Shown here one piece after another: positions 1 through 7,023 of a stretch of DNA of 13,125 nucleotides. The stretch covers positions 1-13,125 of the forward strand of contig JAFAAL010000010.1 in NCBI GenBank assembly GCA_023426575.1. The letters run 5' to 3'. Position 1 is the stretch's first letter; each line of letters begins with the position of its first letter. This DNA comes from Bacillota bacterium. GTDB taxonomy: Bacteria > Bacillota > Clostridia > Saccharofermentanales > DTU023. The notes beneath the pieces are model-generated. The model worked only from the letters and a program-made list of their open reading frames with translations. It made no database searches and was not told the DNA's origin. A program made the translations under genes and the position numbers.

Positions 1-364
1 CAATCTCATTCTGCTGGGCGTCGATGCGGCTGAGTCCCGACTGGACTTCTTCCTGCAGGTGAGTGAACTCACGGGAAATCTTGAGATTTTCTGCCGCCAT
101 GTCTCGCTGATTGCGGTAGAGATAGTAATTGAAGCCGAGCGAGAGAAGGAGGAGAAGAATCAGGGGAATCATTGTCAGCCAGAGTCCGAGATTTGAGGAT
201 GCCTTCTGAGCTTTCCGCGGCGTGGCGAGAGCTCTGCGATCGCGCTCATCGAGGAGGATGGCGGGGCGCCTCGCCATATGTCTACTCCCAGGGCGACTCT
301 CGGCACCCGGGCGACGACTGCCTCCCGTGACCTTGCGGATTCCTTGTGTTTGATCACTAGCCAT
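1..364 (-). CDS. Single-pass membrane protein with coiled-coil-like tail, 3' end beyond window
   Basis: I do not recognise a family. The minus-strand frame is open from an ATG at 364-362 to the left edge (121 codons plus one base), so the C-terminus is missing. The start is chosen because GAGGTG lies five bases upstream of it; a second in-frame ATG at residue 30 is possible. Residues 1-58 are basic and low in hydrophobicity, rich in Arg, Ser and Gly. Residues about 60-83 form one strongly hydrophobic helix (core LTMIPLILLLLLSLG). Residues 84-121 are polar with Glu, Gln and Leu spaced as in a coiled coil. The expected topology is a cytoplasmic N-terminus, one membrane helix and an external coiled-coil stalk. 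It lies 53 nt downstream of the M18 aminopeptidase gene on the same strand and is probably co-transcribed. The layout resembles FtsB/FtsL-like or generic membrane-anchored stalk proteins, but nothing specific supports either. Confidence 0.7.
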   Translation of the reverse strand, partial: MASDQTQGIRKVTGGSRRPGAESRPGSRHMARRPAILLDERDRRALATPRKAQKASSNLGLWLTMIPLILLLLLSLGFNYYLYRNQRDMAAENLKISREFTHLQEEVQSGLSRIDAQQNEI

Positions 365-417
365 TTTCACACCTCACTTGCTTTGAGATCTCTTCACTTA
401 TCGCCTTAGTTTAGTCT

Positions 418-1746
418 CTAAGCCTCTTTCTGTAAACTCTGTGTAAAGAAGCACTCCGCGAGCTGATCCATATAGAGGACATCGAGCGTGCCGCCTGTCT
501 CGCGCAGAGAGTGCATCCCCCAGATGGCCGTTCCCACGTCGACCGTGGATACGGGAATCAGTGTCGAGGTGATCGGCCCAATGGTCGAACCGCCTCTGAG
601 GTCCGAGCGATTGACGAAGAATTGACAGGGCACCTCTGCTGCCTCGCAGAGCGAGCGGAAGATCGCCGAAGAGACAGCGTCCGTCGCATAGGCCTGGCTT
701 GCGGCAATCTTGATGACTGGACCGCCATTGATCTGCGGTCTGTGATCGGGATCGGCAAAATGATCGTAGTTGGGATGGACGGCATGTGCGAGGTCCGCGG
801 AAATCATAAAGGAGCGATCGTGCAAGTCGAGAAATTGCTGGCGATTGGCGCCGAGTCCCAGGTAGAGAGCTTCTAAGAAATCTCTGACAAAAGCAGACGC
901 CGCCCCCTGTTTGGAATTGGAGCCGACTTCCTCATGATCTGTGACGAGGGCAATCTGCACGCCGGGCCCGACCGCATCAGCGGCTTCAATCAGGCCGTTG
1001 ACGGCCGCATAGGCCATGGCGAGATTGTCGAGGCGACCAGAGGAGATAAAGGAGTCATCTGCGCCGACGAAGCAGGGTTTCTGACATTCATAGACGTAGA
1101 GGTCGAAGTCGAGAATGTCTGCGGCTTCAACAGCGAGCTTTTCCGCCAGGCGCTCATGGAGCCAGCGCTCATCGGCCTCTTCATCCGTCAGTCCGACGAA
1201 GGGGAGGAGCACCTTGTGGCGCTCAATCTTGACTCCGTTATTGACCTCACGATTCATGTGGATGCAAAGATTCGGGAGAATGAGAAGGGGTTCCTCGAGG
1301 TCCACAAGACGCACTTTTGGTTCGAAGAGATTGTCGGATTTTAAGACGACACGCCCTGCCAGAGAGAGGGGACGGTCGAAGAAGGTATTGAGGATCGGGC
1401 CTCCGTAGACCTCGGTGGTCAGACGCAGGATGCCTTCTTTTTTAGAAATGCAGTTCGGCTTAATCCTAAGGGAGGGGCTGTCACTATGCGCCCCGAGAAT
1501 ATGGAAGCCGTGGGCGAGGGGCTCTCTACCGACGACAAAGGCGATGAGGGCAGAGCCATTTTTGACGTAATAGCCACGGTCTCCCGCTTTGAGGTCTTTT
1601 AATTCACTGAGGGTATATTGTCTGAAATCAGCAGCCTCGAGACGCTCACAGATCTCAGAACACGCCTGATAGGCCGTAGGCGACGCAGCGATAAAGTCCA
1701 TCAGGCGCGAGGCCGCCTCTTTTGCTTCTTGTGGAATCTTTTTCAT
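418..1746 (-). CDS. apeB: M18 family metallo-aminopeptidase
   Basis: This is a cytosolic dinuclear-zinc aminopeptidase of MEROPS family M18 (aspartyl aminopeptidase/ApeB type), which removes N-terminal, often acidic, residues from peptides. The 442 residues match the usual family length. Every expected metal and catalytic position is visible in order: H87 in GAHSDSP (85-91), D240 in SGRLDN (236-241), E272 (general base) and E273 in DHEEVGS (270-276), D318 in SADLAHAVHPN (316-326), and H412 in MHSLRE (411-416). The conserved block RSDLRGGSTIGPI (380-392) is intact. The start at 1746 has AAAGGTGG eight bases upstream. It is the first gene of a minus-strand unit with the membrane protein at 1-364 and is divergent from the pgeF operon. 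Family assignment is secure; substrate preference cannot be read from sequence. Confidence 0.96.
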   Translation of the reverse strand: MKKIPQEAKEAASRLMDFIAASPTAYQACSEICERLEAADFRQYTLSELKDLKAGDRGYYVKNGSALIAFVVGREPLAHGFHILGAHSDSPSLRIKPNCISKKEGILRLTTEVYGGPILNTFFDRPLSLAGRVVLKSDNLFEPKVRLVDLEEPLLILPNLCIHMNREVNNGVKIERHKVLLPFVGLTDEEADERWLHERLAEKLAVEAADILDFDLYVYECQKPCFVGADDSFISSGRLDNLAMAYAAVNGLIEAADAVGPGVQIALVTDHEEVGSNSKQGAASAFVRDFLEALYLGLGANRQQFLDLHDRSFMISADLAHAVHPNYDHFADPDHRPQINGGPVIKIAASQAYATDAVSSAIFRSLCEAAEVPCQFFVNRSDLRGGSTIGPITSTLIPVSTVDVGTAIWGMHSLRETGGTLDVLYMDQLAECFFTQSLQKEA

Positions 1747-1783
1747 ACATTAAGCCACCTTTCATTACTGTAGAGACGAAAAC

Positions 1784-1792
1784 ATCATAGCA
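1784..1792 (-). promoter_or_regulatory. Extended -10 promoter candidate for the M18 aminopeptidase
   Basis: Read on the minus strand this is TGC followed by TATGAT, an extended -10 with a five-of-six match to TATAAT. It lies about 38 bases before the aminopeptidase ATG, giving an untranslated leader of roughly 30 nt. No convincing -35 hexamer is found at 16-18 bp, which is acceptable for an extended -10 promoter. It is a sequence match only. Confidence 0.4.
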
Positions 1793-1864
1793 CAAAGCGT
1801 CTAAAGCTATGAGCCTCAGGTCAATCGTGGTAGCATAAGATTTAAAAAAGAGCGTAGGTGAGCT

Positions 1865-2857
1865 ATGAGTCAAGTCAGTTCCATTCAGACCCTAGAGGCC
1901 CGGCGCGAGTTTTTGAAGCATCGAGACAAGTCAGGACGTGTCTTTACTTTTCCAGAACTCGAGGCGATGGGCTGCCAATATGTCCTCACTTCAAAAGATT
2001 GGGATACGGCGATCGTCCACGGCCGACCAGCGAGCGAGCAGACGGCCCCCTGGCTCGAGATCAAGGCGCTGTTTGAAGAGCGCTCTGGTGGCACTGAAAA
2101 GCAGCTGATCCTCCTTCGTCAGACCCACAGCTCGCGCCTGATCGAGCTTCTCGAGAGGCCTGAAGCAGCAGATCTCGTCGCCTGCCGCGACCTGGCCAAT
2201 ATCGAGGCGACGGCTGGAAAACTGTCGGAGGTCATTGAATATGAGGCCGAAGAAGTCGCAGACTCGAAGAGCCCAGATTTCAGCAGTCTCGATCTCGAGA
2301 GATTGATGAGCACGGGGAGTCTCGCTGCCGAGCAGCTCGGTTTCGCCCTCCGCTATCAGGGCGCCGACGGCCTCCTGACGAAGAGCCCAGAACTCGTGCT
2401 CGCGACCACCCATGCCGACTGTGCCCCCGTCATCTTCTATGACCGGAGGCAGCGCCTGCTCGTCAATATACATTCGGGCTGGCGTGGCACTCTGGCCCTC
2501 TTTCCGCTCCGCACCCTCGAATACATCGAGGCCGCCTATGAGGTCCGTCCTGAAGATCTCATCGCCGTTCTCGGCCCGATGATCGCCCAGGCGGACTACG
2601 AGGTCGAGGCCGACGTCGCCGTGCCCTGCATGGCCGTCTTCCCGCCTGAGGCCCAGGTCATCGAGCGGATGAGCGATTTCAAGTATCTCCTGAATATCCA
2701 GGCCGCCATTGTCTGGCAACTCAGAGAATTTGGTCTCAAGAGCGAGCAGATCTACACCGTCCCTGGCTCCACCTACGCCGACGCACAGTACCACTCCTAT
2801 CGACGCGATGGGCGTGACGCATTCGGGCTGATGAGTTCATTTGTCAGCCTCATCTAA
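1865..2857 (+). CDS. pgeF: PgeF/YfiH-family protein (polyphenol oxidase / purine nucleoside phosphorylase superfamily), divergent, with insertion
   Basis: It belongs to the YfiH/PgeF/LACC1 (DUF152, 'multicopper polyphenol oxidase') family, whose members act on purine nucleosides by phosphorolysis or deamination through a His-Cys-His zinc site. The three ligands are visible: H88 in LRQTHSS, C186 in THADCAP and H203 in NIHSGWRGT. The C-to-H spacing is 17, as in E. coli YfiH (C107-H124, from memory). Also present are GADGLL (166-171), GPMIAQADYEV (237-247) and SYRRDGRDAFG (311-321). Oddities: about 98 residues separate H88 from C186, against roughly 36 in E. coli YfiH, so residues about 93-160 hold an acidic insertion. 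The N-terminal GG-x-S...SLNL region is not recognisable, and the usual Cys-Thr before the C-terminal Ser-Tyr-Arg-Arg is Ser-Thr (302-303). At 330 residues it is longer than the usual 240-270. The start has AGGTG five bases upstream. It is the first gene of the four-gene unit, 17 nt before pepF. Confidence 0.88.
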   Translation: MSQVSSIQTLEARREFLKHRDKSGRVFTFPELEAMGCQYVLTSKDWDTAIVHGRPASEQTAPWLEIKALFEERSGGTEKQLILLRQTHSSRLIELLERPEAADLVACRDLANIEATAGKLSEVIEYEAEEVADSKSPDFSSLDLERLMSTGSLAAEQLGFALRYQGADGLLTKSPELVLATTHADCAPVIFYDRRQRLLVNIHSGWRGTLALFPLRTLEYIEAAYEVRPEDLIAVLGPMIAQADYEVEADVAVPCMAVFPPEAQVIERMSDFKYLLNIQAAIVWQLREFGLKSEQIYTVPGSTYADAQYHSYRRDGRDAFGLMSSFVSLI

Positions 2858-2874
2858 GCAGAAAGGGAAAAATC

Positions 2875-4704
2875 ATGGCCGAATTTTCAAAACGAAGCGA
2901 AGTCGAAGAAAAACTCTGTTGGGACCTTAGCGCCCTCTATCAGAGCGATGCCGAGGCCGAAGCAGCCTTCCAAGAGGCAAAAGCCCAGGCCCAGCGCCTC
3001 CATGAGAACTACGTCGAGCGTTTGGGGGAGATGGATGAGCCTCGAGAGCTCCTCGCCTTCCTCGAAGAGTATCAGCGCTACCTGAACTTGCAGTCGCGAC
3101 TCTATCATTATTACTATCTTCACTACGTCGTCGACATGAACGACAGCAAGTGGCGCAGTGAGATGCAGCGTTTTGGCCTCGAGATGGAGAAGATGCATAA
3201 TCTCTTGGCTTTTGTCCAAAATGATCTGATCGCCGAGGTGAAGCCAGAGCTCTATGAAAAGCTCCTCGAGATCGCGCCAGAATACGGCGGTTTTGTCCGG
3301 CAGCTCTCACAGCAGAGGGCGCATCGCCTGAGTCCTGAGACGGAGGCGGCTCTGACGGCTCTCTACCCCTCGCTCTCGAGTCCTGGGGATCTCTATGAGG
3401 TCGTCAAATTCAACGATCTCAAATTCCCCAATTTTGAGCTCGAGGGCAAGGATTACCCACTCTCTTACGTCCTCTATGAGAACGTCTACGCCTATTCGCC
3501 AGAGACAGCTCTGCGGCGCGAGAGTTTTCGCCGCTTTTCAGAGGAACTGAGGCGCTATCAGGAGACGACGGCGGCCATTTACAACAATGAGGTCCAGACT
3601 CAAAATCGCCTCGCCAAACTGAGAAAGTATGACTCCGTCTTCGACTATCTCCTCGCTGGACAGGAGGTCAGCCGTGAGCTCTACGACCGCCAAATTGACA
3701 TCCTGATGGACAAGTTGCGCGCCCCAATGCGCCGCTACGCTGAGCTCTTGAAAGAAGTGCATGGCCTCGATAAGCTCTACTTCTCAGATCTCAAGCTTCC
3801 CCTCGATCCAGAATTTTCAGAGAAGATCAGCTATGAGGAGGCCCGTGATCTCTGCGCCGACGTCCTCGCACTTGCAGGCGACGACTATCGCGACTTCCTC
3901 ATGCCCGCCTTCCATGAGCGCTGGCTCGACTTTGCCCAAAATGAGGGCAAGAGTACGGGCGGTTTCGCGACCTCGATTGAGGGAGTGCATCCCTACGTCC
4001 TCTTAAACTGGGACAATTCGATGGCCGAAGTCTTTACGCTCGTCCATGAGCTCGGCCATGCGGGACAGGACATCCTGAGTGCTGAGAACAATCCCACGCT
4101 CTGCTCTGGTATGAGCATGTATACCGTCGAGGCGCCTTCGACCTTCCACGAGCTCCTCCTCGGCTATCACTTGATGCATCAGGAGGATTCGACGCCACGC
4201 TTTAAGCGCTGGGTGGCCTCGCTTCTCATCGGCAACACCTATTACCACAATATGGTGACGCACCTGCATGAGGCGGCCTATCAGCGGGAGGTCTACCGCC
4301 GTGTCGAAGCAGGGGAGAGCCTCGATGCGACGACGCTGTCCGAGATCTTTAAGGGCGTTCTCAGTGATTTCTGGGGCGAGACTGTCGTCCTCGACCCAGG
4401 TGCTGAATTGACCTGGATGCGCCAGCCTCACTACTATATGGGGCTCTACTCTTACACCTATTCCGCAGGTCTCACGATCGCCACCGAGATGTTCCAGCGC
4501 CTCCTCGCCGAGGGACCCTCTGTCCTCGAGAAGTGGCGCCGCTTCCTCAGTGCTGGCGAGCAATATATTCCCATCGAGCAGGCGGCCCTCGCAGAGATCG
4601 ATATCCGCGATGAGGCGGCCCTCTTGAGGACCGTCGACTACGTCTCTTCACTGGTCGACGACTGCGTGCGTCTGACGGCAGAGATGCAGGCGGATGCTCG
4701 CTAA
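2875..4704 (+). CDS. pepF: Oligoendopeptidase F (M3B zinc peptidase)
   Basis: This is a cytosolic zinc metallopeptidase of family M3 that cuts short peptides internally. At 609 residues it is of normal PepF length. The zinc site is complete: H391 and H395 with catalytic E392 in LVHELGHAG (389-397), and E419 in YTVEAPSTFHE (416-426), 28 residues after H391. The C-terminal substrate-binding block typical of the family is at 517-531 (QPHYYMGLYSYTYSA), with the His/Tyr cluster thought to stabilise the transition state. The region before residue 360 is helical, Glu/Leu/Arg rich and matches the M3 N-terminal helical lid. The ribosome binding site AAAGGG lies seven bases before the ATG. The gene follows pgeF by 17 nt and its last 11 nt overlap the next gene, so co-transcription is very likely. 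No signal peptide is present. Confidence 0.96.
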   Translation: MAEFSKRSEVEEKLCWDLSALYQSDAEAEAAFQEAKAQAQRLHENYVERLGEMDEPRELLAFLEEYQRYLNLQSRLYHYYYLHYVVDMNDSKWRSEMQRFGLEMEKMHNLLAFVQNDLIAEVKPELYEKLLEIAPEYGGFVRQLSQQRAHRLSPETEAALTALYPSLSSPGDLYEVVKFNDLKFPNFELEGKDYPLSYVLYENVYAYSPETALRRESFRRFSEELRRYQETTAAIYNNEVQTQNRLAKLRKYDSVFDYLLAGQEVSRELYDRQIDILMDKLRAPMRRYAELLKEVHGLDKLYFSDLKLPLDPEFSEKISYEEARDLCADVLALAGDDYRDFLMPAFHERWLDFAQNEGKSTGGFATSIEGVHPYVLLNWDNSMAEVFTLVHELGHAGQDILSAENNPTLCSGMSMYTVEAPSTFHELLLGYHLMHQEDSTPRFKRWVASLLIGNTYYHNMVTHLHEAAYQREVYRRVEAGESLDATTLSEIFKGVLSDFWGETVVLDPGAELTWMRQPHYYMGLYSYTYSAGLTIATEMFQRLLAEGPSVLEKWRRFLSAGEQYIPIEQAALAEIDIRDEAALLRTVDYVSSLVDDCVRLTAEMQADAR

Positions 4705-5407
4705 AGTTCATAAAGTCAAGACAGAGCGCCCCGCTAGCTATATCTTCTTAGATCGCTGGCGGGGCTTCTCCTGTCTTCTCATGCTCTTCCACCACCTGCT
4801 CTATGACCTCGTCTTTCTCTTTGCTCTGGAGCTCGGTCTCGGGGAGTCTTTTTTCTATACGCTCCATCTCATTACTGTCATGAGCTTTCTCGCCGTCTCT
4901 GGAGCAACGGCAGCTCTCAGTGAGAGACAGTCGAAGCGGGGCCTGATGAGACAGATTCTTGCAGCGCTCGGCCTCGCTCTCTTGACGAGTCTTGTCAGCC
5001 TGATCAGCGGTGAGAACTTATTTATCTTCTGGAACCTCCTGATGCTCCTTGCGCTCGCGCGCTTTCATCTCTACATCTGTCGGCAGCTGCCCGAGCGCTT
5101 CTATCTGCCAGGGATCGCTCTCGGCGGGATGCTCTGGACGGCTCTCGCGATCCTCTCACGCCCGCTCCTCTGGCACTTGCCCCCACAGATTGACTATCTT
5201 TCGACCTGGCCCTGGCTCCTCTATTTTCTGGGCTTTTACATGCTCTTCTACCTCCTCTGGCGGCGGACGTCATGGAGGCAGAGAATGCAGCAGGGGAGGG
5301 CAAAAGATCCCCTCGCCTTCCTCGGCCGCCACGCCCTGGCCTTTTATTTTCTCCATCAGCCTCTCTTAATTCTCATTTTGCAGGTGATCTTCTATGCTCT
5401 CCGTTGA
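4694..5407 (+). CDS. DUF1624-type polytopic membrane protein (heparan-alpha-glucosaminide N-acetyltransferase-like)
   Basis: This integral membrane protein of 237 residues has about seven hydrophobic helices (approximately 23-46, 53-75, 86-105, 108-128, 136-158, 172-189 and 213-235). The N-terminal signature LDRWRGFSCLLMLFHH (19-34), with D20, R23-G24 and His 33/34, and the C-terminal GRHALAFYFLHQPLL (211-225) match the DUF1624/YeiB-like transmembrane acyltransferase superfamily. Members are thought to pass acyl groups across the membrane to sugars or other envelope molecules; the substrate here is unknown. The start codon lies inside the end of pepF (11-nt overlap). AGGCGG directly abuts the ATG, too close for a normal ribosome binding site, and no alternative start exists nearby, so translation probably depends on coupling to pepF. 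Its own end overlaps hemZ by 14 nt. The middle (108-128) is divergent from the family pattern I recall, so the specific function is tentative. Confidence 0.75.
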   Translation: MLAKVHKVKTERPASYIFLDRWRGFSCLLMLFHHLLYDLVFLFALELGLGESFFYTLHLITVMSFLAVSGATAALSERQSKRGLMRQILAALGLALLTSLVSLISGENLFIFWNLLMLLALARFHLYICRQLPERFYLPGIALGGMLWTALAILSRPLLWHLPPQIDYLSTWPWLLYFLGFYMLFYLLWRRTSWRQRMQQGRAKDPLAFLGRHALAFYFLHQPLLILILQVIFYALR

Positions 5408-6848
5408 ACTCAGGCAAAACTACCACATCGAGCGCTTCCGCGAGGTCCTCAGCCTCTTTTTCTCGCGCCTCCCAGAGTTGGAGGAGAGTGCGACGAACGC
5501 GCCTCTCTTGAACTTTCCCATGCCAGAGGAGCATCAGATCGTCCAGTGGGAAGAGGGAGAGGGGGAGCAGCGTTGGGCCGTCTCGACCCTCGATGGTGTC
5601 GAGCGCTACCGCATCGCTGTGGATAGCTTCTCGGCTCCGCGAGAGTTTAAGCGCCAGCTCTATCATCTGCTCTCAGAACTTCTCGATATCAGCCCTCTCT
5701 GGGGGGCTCTAACAGGAGTCAGGCCGACGATGGTCGTCTCCCAGCTCCAGGAACAGCGGCCCCGCGAAAAGATCGCCGCAGCGCTGATCGAGGACTACGG
5801 CCTGAGCCCTGAGAAGGCGGCACTGGCCCTCGAGGTAGAGGCCCATGAGCAGGCCATTTTGAAGAGGCTCCCAGTAAGTCAGGACCTCGTCTATATTGGG
5901 ATTCCCTTCTGCCCCTCGCGCTGCTCGTACTGCTCCTTTATCGCCCACGATGCGAGGCGATATCGGAAGCAATTGAGAGCCTATCTCGAGGCCGTCGCCT
6001 CAGATATGCGTGCGTTTTACGAGGGACATGAACGCGAGATTTCAGCACTCTACTTCGGAGGTGGCACGCCCTCGAGCCCTGAGCTCGAGGACCTCGCCTA
6101 CCTCCTCGAGGAGGCCTGGGCGATCTTGCCTCTGGCGAAGGATTGCGAGATCACCTTCGAGGCGGGGCGGCCAGACAGCCTCAGCCCAGAAAAAGTGGCG
6201 CTCTTTCGACAATACGGCATCGAGCGCCTCTGCCTCAATCCGCAGACGACCTGCCAGGCGACACTCGAGACGATCGGACGGGGACATACTGTCTCAGATT
6301 TTTATCGGGCCGAGAAATGGCTCCGAGAATCGGGATCCGTCATCCTCAACATGGACCTGATCGCAGGTCTCCCTGGAGAAGATGGAGCACGCTTCTTGCA
6401 GAGCCTCGAGGAAGTCTTGGCCCTCGATCCTGAGAACATCACGCTCCATGCCCTGGCTCTCAAGCGGACGGCCAGACTGAGACTCGAGGGCGATATCCAG
6501 CAGCTGAAAAATGAGGCGCGCGCGATCGATCTGCAGGAGGCGATGCAGGAGGCCCAGCGGAGATTGCGGGCAGCAGGCTATGAACCGTACTACCTCTACC
6601 GCCAAAAAAATCTCGTGGCTGGTCTCGAAAATACCGGTTTTGCGAAGCCAGGGACAGAGTCTCGCTACAACGTCGGTATGATGAGCGATCGACGCTCGGT
6701 TGTGGGCTTTGGCGCGGGCGCAAGTTCCAAGGCGGTCTTTGGCACGAGGCTCGAGCGCTACATCAATGTTAAGGATATCGGCCTCTACATCGAACGCTGG
6801 CCGAAGGAATGTGCCAAGCGCTTGCAGCTCTTTGCTGGGGAGCGCTAA
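5394..6848 (+). CDS. hemZ: HemZ-type radical SAM protein (coproporphyrinogen dehydrogenase family)
   Basis: It is a radical SAM enzyme of the HemN/HemW/HemZ group, annotated as oxygen-independent coproporphyrinogen III oxidase-like HemZ; the true reaction of HemZ is not settled. The 4Fe-4S motif C-x3-C-x2-C is at C173, C177 and C180, preceded by YIGIPF (167-172). The SAM-binding GGGTP is at 222-226, with FEAGRPDSL (255-263) and NPQTT (282-286) following. The HemZ hallmark C-terminal region is clear: PYYLYRQKN (398-406), LENTGFAKPG (411-420) and VGFGAGASSK (437-446). The roughly 165-residue segment before the cluster is characteristic of HemZ rather than HemN or HemW, and 484 residues is the normal length. 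The ribosome binding site AGGTGAT (5382-5388) lies five bases before the ATG inside the preceding gene. It is the last gene of the four-gene unit; no other heme gene is adjacent. Confidence 0.93.
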   Translation: MLSVELRQNYHIERFREVLSLFFSRLPELEESATNAPLLNFPMPEEHQIVQWEEGEGEQRWAVSTLDGVERYRIAVDSFSAPREFKRQLYHLLSELLDISPLWGALTGVRPTMVVSQLQEQRPREKIAAALIEDYGLSPEKAALALEVEAHEQAILKRLPVSQDLVYIGIPFCPSRCSYCSFIAHDARRYRKQLRAYLEAVASDMRAFYEGHEREISALYFGGGTPSSPELEDLAYLLEEAWAILPLAKDCEITFEAGRPDSLSPEKVALFRQYGIERLCLNPQTTCQATLETIGRGHTVSDFYRAEKWLRESGSVILNMDLIAGLPGEDGARFLQSLEEVLALDPENITLHALALKRTARLRLEGDIQQLKNEARAIDLQEAMQEAQRRLRAAGYEPYYLYRQKNLVAGLENTGFAKPGTESRYNVGMMSDRRSVVGFGAGASSKAVFGTRLERYINVKDIGLYIERWPKECAKRLQLFAGER

Positions 6849-6942
6849 TCTTTTAGTGTTGCCAGGGGGATGATGAAGATGCCATCGTCGCGACGGTCCA
6901 TTGAAGTGATTTGTGGCATTTCATTGGAGACTTTTGTGCTTG

Positions 6943-7023
6943 ATGTGCGTTAAAATCTCTTTCTGGTCATCAGATGGAATTCGTGCGAAGATAGTCTCAA
7001 TGAGCATGAGGGGCCCGAAATGA
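6943..7023 (+). other. Possible 26-codon upstream ORF coupled to the flavoprotein gene
   Basis: An ATG at 6943 opens a 26-codon frame (beginning MCVKISFW, ending SMSMRGPK) whose TGA at 7021-7023 overlaps the flavoprotein ATG at 7020-7022 as ATGA, the usual arrangement for translational coupling. Two internal ATGs (7000 and 7006) could also start a short version, and GAGGGG (7008-7013) lies inside it and serves the downstream start. The only candidate ribosome binding site for 6943 is GGAGA at 6926-6930, which is too far away. A TAAAAT box at 6951-6956, if it is the promoter, would exclude the longer version from the transcript. This may be coincidence. Confidence 0.2.

Noticed and set aside
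1836..1841. TAAGAT as the -10 of the pgeF operon promoter
   Set aside because: Only four of six bases match, there is no TG extension, and no -35 lies at 16-18 bp. The operon must have a promoter in 1747-1864, but this element is not convincing.
1991..2794. A 267-codon minus-strand open frame opposite the PgeF-family gene
   Set aside because: It is in exact codon register with pgeF, has no recognisable motifs or ribosome binding site, and is explained by codon bias. The plus-strand gene carries all the family signatures.
6886..6895. Perfect ten-base palindrome CGTCGCGACG after hemZ, considered as a terminator or operator
   Set aside because: It has no loop for a hairpin and no T-run after it, and a palindrome this short is expected by chance in GC-rich sequence.
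6951..6956. TAAAAT as the -10 of the flavoprotein gene promoter
   Set aside because: The hexamer matches five of six bases, but no -35 is found at proper spacing and the TG extension is absent, so I do not list it as a feature.
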